In this document: positions 30,032 through 34,181 of the stretch, one piece after another
Numbering within the stretch: position 1 is the first letter of the stretch
Layout: each line of letters starts with the position of its first letter
Notes under the pieces: generated by a model
The model's input: only the letters and a program-made list of their open reading frames with translations
What the model was told of the DNA's origin: nothing
The model's database searches: none
Origin: Candidatus Omnitrophota bacterium
GTDB taxonomy: Bacteria; Verrucomicrobiota; Verrucomicrobiia; Limisphaerales; UBA1319
Assembly (NCBI GenBank): GCA_023473405.1
Contig: JAMCZD010000448.1
Location: 1 to 34,181, forward strand
DNA length: 34,181 nt
Direction of reading: 5' to 3'
Program-made: the position numbers and the translations under genes

Positions 30032-30287
30032 GGCGAGCCAGGTCGTCCAGCAGGTCGGCGCGATACGCCGCATCATCGGGAATGGCAAGCGGCGCTTTAC
30101 CGCGCGACGTCAGGACGGGAAACTTTATCCGACGGGGCTTTCGCGGCTCTGGCGGCGCGCCGAAGAGCACCATCCGCAAACCTTCGGCGACCACATCCTT
30201 GAGTTTGCGTCCCTCCAAGGCGGCCTTGGCCTTGGCCTGGCGAAACAAATCATCGGGTATATCGAGTGTCGTCTTCACACAATCCAC
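30012..30287 (-). CDS. VapB-like antitoxin (ribbon-helix-helix type)
   Basis: Antitoxin partner of the PIN toxin. The conserved N-terminus is KTTLDIPDDLFRQAKAKAAL followed by EGRKLKDVVAEGLRMVL, the ribbon-helix-helix pattern of small DNA-binding antitoxins; the C-terminal half is basic and proline-rich (PEPRKPRRIKFPV) and would wrap the toxin. There is no ATG: GTG codons at 30287 (preceded by GGAAAA) and 30278 are the candidates; I took the first because of its ribosome site. About 92 aa. It overlaps the toxin by 20 bp, so expression is coupled and probably autorepressed. It lies only 25 nt from a dispersed repeat and close to the nrdJ 3' end. Confidence 0.8.
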   Translation of the reverse strand: MDCVKTTLDIPDDLFRQAKAKAALEGRKLKDVVAEGLRMVLFGAPPEPRKPRRIKFPVLTSRGKAPLAIPDDAAYRADLLDDLARHESALR

Positions 30288-30313
30288 TTTTCCATATTCC
30301 CATAAAAACGTCA

Positions 30314-30339
30314 ATGATCCGGCTCACGTTCGATTCCTC
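30314..30339 (+). repeat. Dispersed 26-bp repeat, copy 3 (downstream of nrdJ), diverged
   Basis: ATGATCCGGCTCACGTTCGA followed by TTCCTC. It shares ATGAT and CGTTCGATTC with copy 2 and lies 7 nt beyond the nrdJ stop. Confidence 0.35.
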
Positions 30340-30346
30340 GAGACGT

Positions 30347-33300
30347 TTAACTGCAACCGAGGCTTTCGCCGCAGTTCAGGCATTTGAAGCATGCCCCGTT
30401 ACGGACGGTCATGTGGCCGCAAGTGGGACATGCTGGGGCGTCTTCCTGGAAATGGGCGATGGCGTCGCTGAGGTTTCTGATGGGTCGGTCAGCAGGGTTC
30501 GGCTGTGGAGTTGGTGCTGATTTTTCGTCGACGGCAGTTGCCTCGTCGGGCGAAGTGGCATTGGAGGCGAGTTCGGCTTCCTCGGCTCGGGCCAGGTCAG
30601 GCACCGGGCGATTCACTTTTTTTTTGATCTCCTCGAGCAAACCGGGAATGGGCAAATCGGGTTGGTGGCTATTGGGCGAGGTGGCATCGCGATAACCGGG
30701 GATGAACTGGCAGGCCATCCAACGGAAGATATAATCGATGATGGATGATGCCTGGCGGATTTCGGGGTTCTTGGTGAAGCCCGAGGGTTCGAATCGCTGA
30801 TGAGCGAACTTGCGAACGAGGGTTTCGAGCGGAACGCCATATTGCAGGGCCATGCTGGTGAGGGTGGCGACGCAGTCCATAAGGCCACCGATGGTGGAGC
30901 CTTCTTTTGCCATGGTGATGAAGAGTTCTCCGGGTTGGCCGTCTTGGAACAAACCAACCGTCAGGTAACCCTCGTGACCGGCGATATCGAACTTATGGGT
31001 GATGGCCTGGCGGGTTTCCGGGAGGCGATGGCGAATAGGTTTGTCCACCTGCGACTTGAGCTTGGGAACGATGGCCTCGAGTTCATTGACGCGTGCCGCG
31101 AGGTGTTCGGCGGTGCGAGTGCCTTCGGCGGCCTTTTGGGTGCTCAGGGGTTGAGAGCGTTTAGAACCGTCGCGGTAAATGGCCACGCATTTAAGCCCCA
31201 TTTTCCAGGCCTGGACATAGGCGTCCATGATTTCTTCCGCCGAACAGTCTTTGGGCAGATTCACCGTTTTCGAGATGGCACCGCTGATGAAAGGTTGCGC
31301 GGCAGCCATCATTTTGAGATGAGCCATGTAACTGATGCTGCGCCGGCCACGGAAAGGTCTGAAAGCGCAATCGAAAACGGGCAGATGTTCCGGTTTGAGA
31401 CCGGACCGGATGGTCTGGCCTTGTTCTTCAACGTCTTCGATAGTGTCGTATTTCTCGATATGCGCCACGATGGCCTCGACTTCCTGGTTGGTGTAATGCA
31501 AACGAGCCAGGGCCTCTGGCACGATTCGGTTCACGATTTTCAACATTCCTCCGCCGGCGAGGAGCTTGTACTTGGCCAGGGCGATATCCGGTTCGATGCC
31601 GGTGGTGTCGCAGTCCATCATGAAAGCGATAGTTCCGGTAGGTGCCAGGACGGTTACCTGGGCGTTGCGATAACCGAGGTTTTGTCCCTGTTCCAAGGCG
31701 CGGTCCCAGCACCGGCGGGCTTCCTCTTTGAGGTAATGGAATTCGGCGCTTGGTTGAATTGATTCGACGGCGTCCCGGTGCATTTTGATGACGCGGTGCA
31801 TCGAGTCGACATTGTTTGGCGCGGCCGGCTTTTCCACGCCGGCGCAATGCGAATCGCGATAGCCGGGGAAGGGTCCCATGACGCCGGCGATTGCGGCTGA
31901 TTGCTCATAGGCCTGGCCGGTCATTATGGCGGTGATGGCCCCCGCAAGGGCGCGGGCTTCATCTGAGTCATACGGCAGCCCATAACTCATGATGAGCGAT
32001 CCAAGATTGGCGTATCCAAGGCCGAGGGTGCGGAAGTGGTGTGAGTTTTCGGCGATGTCCTTGGTGGGATAGCTGGCGTTATCGACGACGATCTCCTGGG
32101 CGGTGATAAAAATCCGGACGGCGGCTTTGAACCGTTCGAGGTTAAAAATCCCATTTGCATCCTTGAACTTCATCAGGTTGAGCGAGGCCAGGTTGCAGGC
32201 GGTGTTGTTCAAAAAGACATATTCGGAGCAAGGATTGGTCGAGTGGATGGGACCAGTGCCTTTGCAGGTGTGCCACCGCTGAATGGTGTCGTCGTATTGC
32301 ATCCCCGGGTCGCCGCAGACATAAGTGCCTTCGGCGATTTTTCGCAGCAAGGCGCGGGCGTCCTTCTTTTCGAGTTGCTGGCCCGTGGTCACGGCGCGCG
32401 TCCACCATTCCCGTCCTGCCAGGGCGGCTTCCATGAATGAGTCACTGACGCGGACCGATAGGTTTTCATTTTGATACATGACGCTGCCGTAAGCCTCGCC
32501 GTTGTAGGAGCCGTCATAGCCTTGCTCTATCAAAGCCCAGGCTTTCTTTTCCTCCTTTTGCTTGGCCTCGATGAACTCCTCGATATCGCCATGCCAATCG
32601 TGCAAGGTGTTCATCTTGGCCGCGCGCCGAGTCTTGCCGCCCGACTTCACCACGTTCGCCACTTGATCGTAAACCTTCAAAAAAGAGAGCGGGCCGCTCG
32701 GACGCCCACCCCCGCTCAGCTTCTCTTTGTGGGAACGGATCGGTGAGAGATCGGTGCCCGTGCCGGAGCCGAACTTGAAGAGCATGGCCTCGCTTTGGGC
32801 CAAGCGCATGATCGATTCCATATTGTCCTCGACCGATTGGATAAAGCACGCGCTGCACTGCGGGTGGACGTATTGGGAGGAGGCGCGTTCCGCCACCTCT
32901 TTACCGGCCTCGAAGTGCCAATTGCCGGGGGCGGAGCTATTGCCCACGCCATATTGATGAAAGAGTCCCACGTTAAACCAAACCGGTGAATTGAACGAGC
33001 CGTACTGATTCAGGCACAACCAGGTCAACTCGTCGCAAAAAATTTCGCCGTCGTCTTTTGAAAAATAGCCGTCCTTTACCCCCCAATCCGCTATCGTTCG
33101 GCAAACCCGATAAATCAATTGCCGAACCGAAGTCTCGCGTTCAGGCGTATTCTGTTCGCCGTAGAAGTACTTCGAGACGACCACTTTGGTTGCCAAAAGC
33201 GACCAGGTCTTTGGGACCTCGACGTTCTCCTGCTTGAAAATCACCTTCTTGGCGTCGTCAGTGATTTCGGCCGTTCGGCGTTCCCATTCAACCTGTTTGA

Positions 33301-33562
33301 AGGGATCAACCGCCGGATCGCTGAACACCCGTTCCACGCGCACCATAGACTGTCCCAGCGGTCTCGGCTGTCTGGACTGTCCCTGGGCGCCGCGATTTTT
33401 GTTGCCAATCGATCCGGCAACGGGGCCGGTCGACGGTGAGAAATCCGGCAATACGGCTTCCTTCCGAGCATCATTCATATTGACCTGCGGTTTCGATAAA
33501 GGTTTATCGTTGTTCAAAATTAAAGGCCGGCTCATTTTAAAGGCCGGCTTATTTTCGGCCAC
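30347..33562 (-). CDS. nrdJ: Vitamin B12-dependent (class II) ribonucleoside-diphosphate reductase
   Basis: Makes deoxyribonucleotides using adenosylcobalamin as radical source, so it works with or without oxygen. It has 1,071 codons from a GTG at 33562. The conserved core starts at VERVFSDPAVDPFKQVEWER. The redox cysteines are Cys236 (QCSAC) and Cys456 (NTACNLASLNL), and the radical-site triad is Asn443, Cys445, Glu447 in STNPCSEYVF. The C-terminus (1045-1071) is a zinc-ribbon-like Cys cluster (CPTCGHM ... CFKCLNCG ... C) typical of the long NrdJ form. The start is uncertain: ATGs at 33535 and 33481 are in frame and the last has the best ribosome site (AGGTCAAT). A 17-bp tandem repeat lies across the first two candidates. 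No cobalamin riboswitch was recognised upstream. Confidence 0.95.
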   Translation of the reverse strand: MAENKPAFKMSRPLILNNDKPLSKPQVNMNDARKEAVLPDFSPSTGPVAGSIGNKNRGAQGQSRQPRPLGQSMVRVERVFSDPAVDPFKQVEWERRTAEITDDAKKVIFKQENVEVPKTWSLLATKVVVSKYFYGEQNTPERETSVRQLIYRVCRTIADWGVKDGYFSKDDGEIFCDELTWLCLNQYGSFNSPVWFNVGLFHQYGVGNSSAPGNWHFEAGKEVAERASSQYVHPQCSACFIQSVEDNMESIMRLAQSEAMLFKFGSGTGTDLSPIRSHKEKLSGGGRPSGPLSFLKVYDQVANVVKSGGKTRRAAKMNTLHDWHGDIEEFIEAKQKEEKKAWALIEQGYDGSYNGEAYGSVMYQNENLSVRVSDSFMEAALAGREWWTRAVTTGQQLEKKDARALLRKIAEGTYVCGDPGMQYDDTIQRWHTCKGTGPIHSTNPCSEYVFLNNTACNLASLNLMKFKDANGIFNLERFKAAVRIFITAQEIVVDNASYPTKDIAENSHHFRTLGLGYANLGSLIMSYGLPYDSDEARALAGAITAIMTGQAYEQSAAIAGVMGPFPGYRDSHCAGVEKPAAPNNVDSMHRVIKMHRDAVESIQPSAEFHYLKEEARRCWDRALEQGQNLGYRNAQVTVLAPTGTIAFMMDCDTTGIEPDIALAKYKLLAGGGMLKIVNRIVPEALARLHYTNQEVEAIVAHIEKYDTIEDVEEQGQTIRSGLKPEHLPVFDCAFRPFRGRRSISYMAHLKMMAAAQPFISGAISKTVNLPKDCSAEEIMDAYVQAWKMGLKCVAIYRDGSKRSQPLSTQKAAEGTRTAEHLAARVNELEAIVPKLKSQVDKPIRHRLPETRQAITHKFDIAGHEGYLTVGLFQDGQPGELFITMAKEGSTIGGLMDCVATLTSMALQYGVPLETLVRKFAHQRFEPSGFTKNPEIRQASSIIDYIFRWMACQFIPGYRDATSPNSHQPDLPIPGLLEEIKKKVNRPVPDLARAEEAELASNATSPDEATAVDEKSAPTPQPNPADRPIRNLSDAIAHFQEDAPACPTCGHMTVRNGACFKCLNCGESLGCS
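33520..33553. repeat. 17-bp tandem repeat at the nrdJ 5' end
   Basis: TTAAAGGCCGGCTCATT followed directly by TTAAAGGCCGGCTTATT; one mismatch. Because 17 is not a multiple of three, the two copies would be read in different frames if translated, which argues that the repeat belongs to the leader and translation starts at 33481. Confidence 0.75.
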
Positions 33563-34008
33563 CGGGCCGGAATAATGGCTTTAACCAATACCCGATGTTG
33601 ATCGGCCTACCCCATTTAGTGGGATATTTATAAAACGTTAACACTATGGGTTGTGGCTGCAAGCAAATTTTGAAACTAATCTTCTTCATTGACTTTTCCC
33701 CGTTCGAGCTGATTCGCAATGGGTAAAATAGCCTCATTTTCGTCGAGAATTGGGGCGCAACACCTCCGAATCTGTTTTTCGTAGCGCGATTCCAAGTCTG
33801 CTGTATCGCGGATTTCCAACCGGCGTTGCTTTGGGCCGGGGCACGGTCTGTTGTTGTTCGCTTCTGACAGACCATAGGGATATGTTCATCGCTGGCGCCT
33901 GGGCTGAGGGCAAGATCCCGTGCCGCAAATGTTTAGCTATTTCCTGGGCACCACGCTAGGATGGGCCTGAATAGGGCAAAGAACGTAACGTCAAATGCTT
34001 GAGCGAGT
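33563..34008. other. Divergent intergenic region upstream of nrdJ
   Basis: About 445 bases with no recognised gene. It contains the repeat at 33781-33825 and should carry the promoters of nrdJ and of the Gly-zipper gene. No tRNA or riboswitch is seen. Confidence 0.4.
33781..33825. repeat. Intergenic GTAGCGCGATT / GTATCGCGGATT repeat pair
   Basis: Two similar units of about 22 bp: GTAGCGCGATTCCAAGTCTG and GTATCGCGGATTTCCAACCG. I recall such units ('...TCGCAGATTTCCAATCTGC...') as a frequent dispersed repeat in Verrucomicrobiota genomes. Confidence 0.45.
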
Positions 34009-34181
34009 ATGAAGCGAACAACTGCATTCGTCTTGGTTTTGCTGGCTCCGTTAGCGGTTGGACGGGCTCAATTCTTATCCGGTGATGCGCTCGGTGGCGC
34101 GGTGTTGGGCGGATTAGCCGGCGGCATTATTGGGCATAACAGTCATGGGCACACGGCCGAAGGAGTCGCGATTGGAGGGTA
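34009..34181 (+). CDS. Gly-zipper domain protein, exported, 3' end outside the window
   Basis: Fifty-seven codons are visible. Signal peptide MKRTTAFVLVLLAPLAVGRA is followed by QFLSGDALGGAVLGGLAGGI-IGHNSHGHTAEGVAIGG, a glycine-zipper helix with His residues. Such proteins associate with membranes; the function is unknown. The start is the ATG at 34009, preceded by a weak GAG ribosome site. Nothing can be said about the C-terminus. Confidence 0.7.
   Translation, partial: MKRTTAFVLVLLAPLAVGRAQFLSGDALGGAVLGGLAGGIIGHNSHGHTAEGVAIGG

Noticed and set aside
33563..34008. Cobalamin riboswitch upstream of the B12-dependent reductase
   Set aside because: I looked for the B12-box and its conserved GCCACTG core on the nrdJ strand and saw none.

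Overview
The window looks like a chromosomal piece of a GC-rich, Gram-negative heterotroph, most likely a member of the Verrucomicrobiota (Pedosphaera/Limisphaerales-like). This is inferred from gene content: secreted GH127, DUF2961 and GH36 proteins, a sulfatase, a secreted prolyl oligopeptidase, a Tat-exported lactonase, a class II ribonucleotide reductase, and the style of the intergenic repeats. No rRNA, tRNA or CRISPR array was seen.

Layout. 1-5286 (minus): a compact efflux operon, tetR - outer-membrane channel - membrane fusion protein - RND pump. Adjacent genes overlap by ATGA or lie 12 nt apart, and a promoter/operator sits in front of tetR. 5490-7228 (plus): a sugar-porter MFS transporter with an unusual start, followed by the stranded C-terminal tail of a secreted protein. 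7346-12988 (minus): a DUF2961 protein, a prolyl oligopeptidase and a lactonase. 13289-13896 (plus): an arsR gene with an apparent internal deletion, overlapping arsC. 14275-20497: a secreted GH127-type glycosidase and a sulfatase (plus), separated by about 600 bp of repeats, then a convergent unknown secreted protein (minus).

20.6-23.7 kb is the most unusual part. On the plus strand lie a gene with an Abi_C-like C-terminus split by a TAA codon, a DUF2442/DUF4160 pair, a truncated orphan ORF and a ParE-type toxin-antitoxin pair. Two long hairpins in the gaps have the layout of integron attC sites: one extrahelical base, a GTTGGAC or GTCCAAC box, and inward-matching arms. An IS91-type transposase fragment interrupts the array. 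I read this as an integrase-less cassette cluster (CALIN), now decaying.

23.5-26.5 kb (minus): an alpha-galactosidase (GH36-like with NPCBM) and the stump of a second one. 26.6-27.6 kb (plus): a chimeric pseudogene in which an unknown decayed gene is fused in frame to a NarL-type response regulator that also carries a frameshift. 27.6-29.4 kb: bacterioferritin and a DUF89 phosphatase. 29.6-30.3 kb (minus): a VapBC-type pair. 30.3-33.6 kb (minus): nrdJ. The window ends in the first codons of a Gly-zipper protein.

Together the intact genes suggest a saprophytic polysaccharide degrader with drug efflux. The window also carries many gene stumps (at least eight) and several families of short intergenic repeats.
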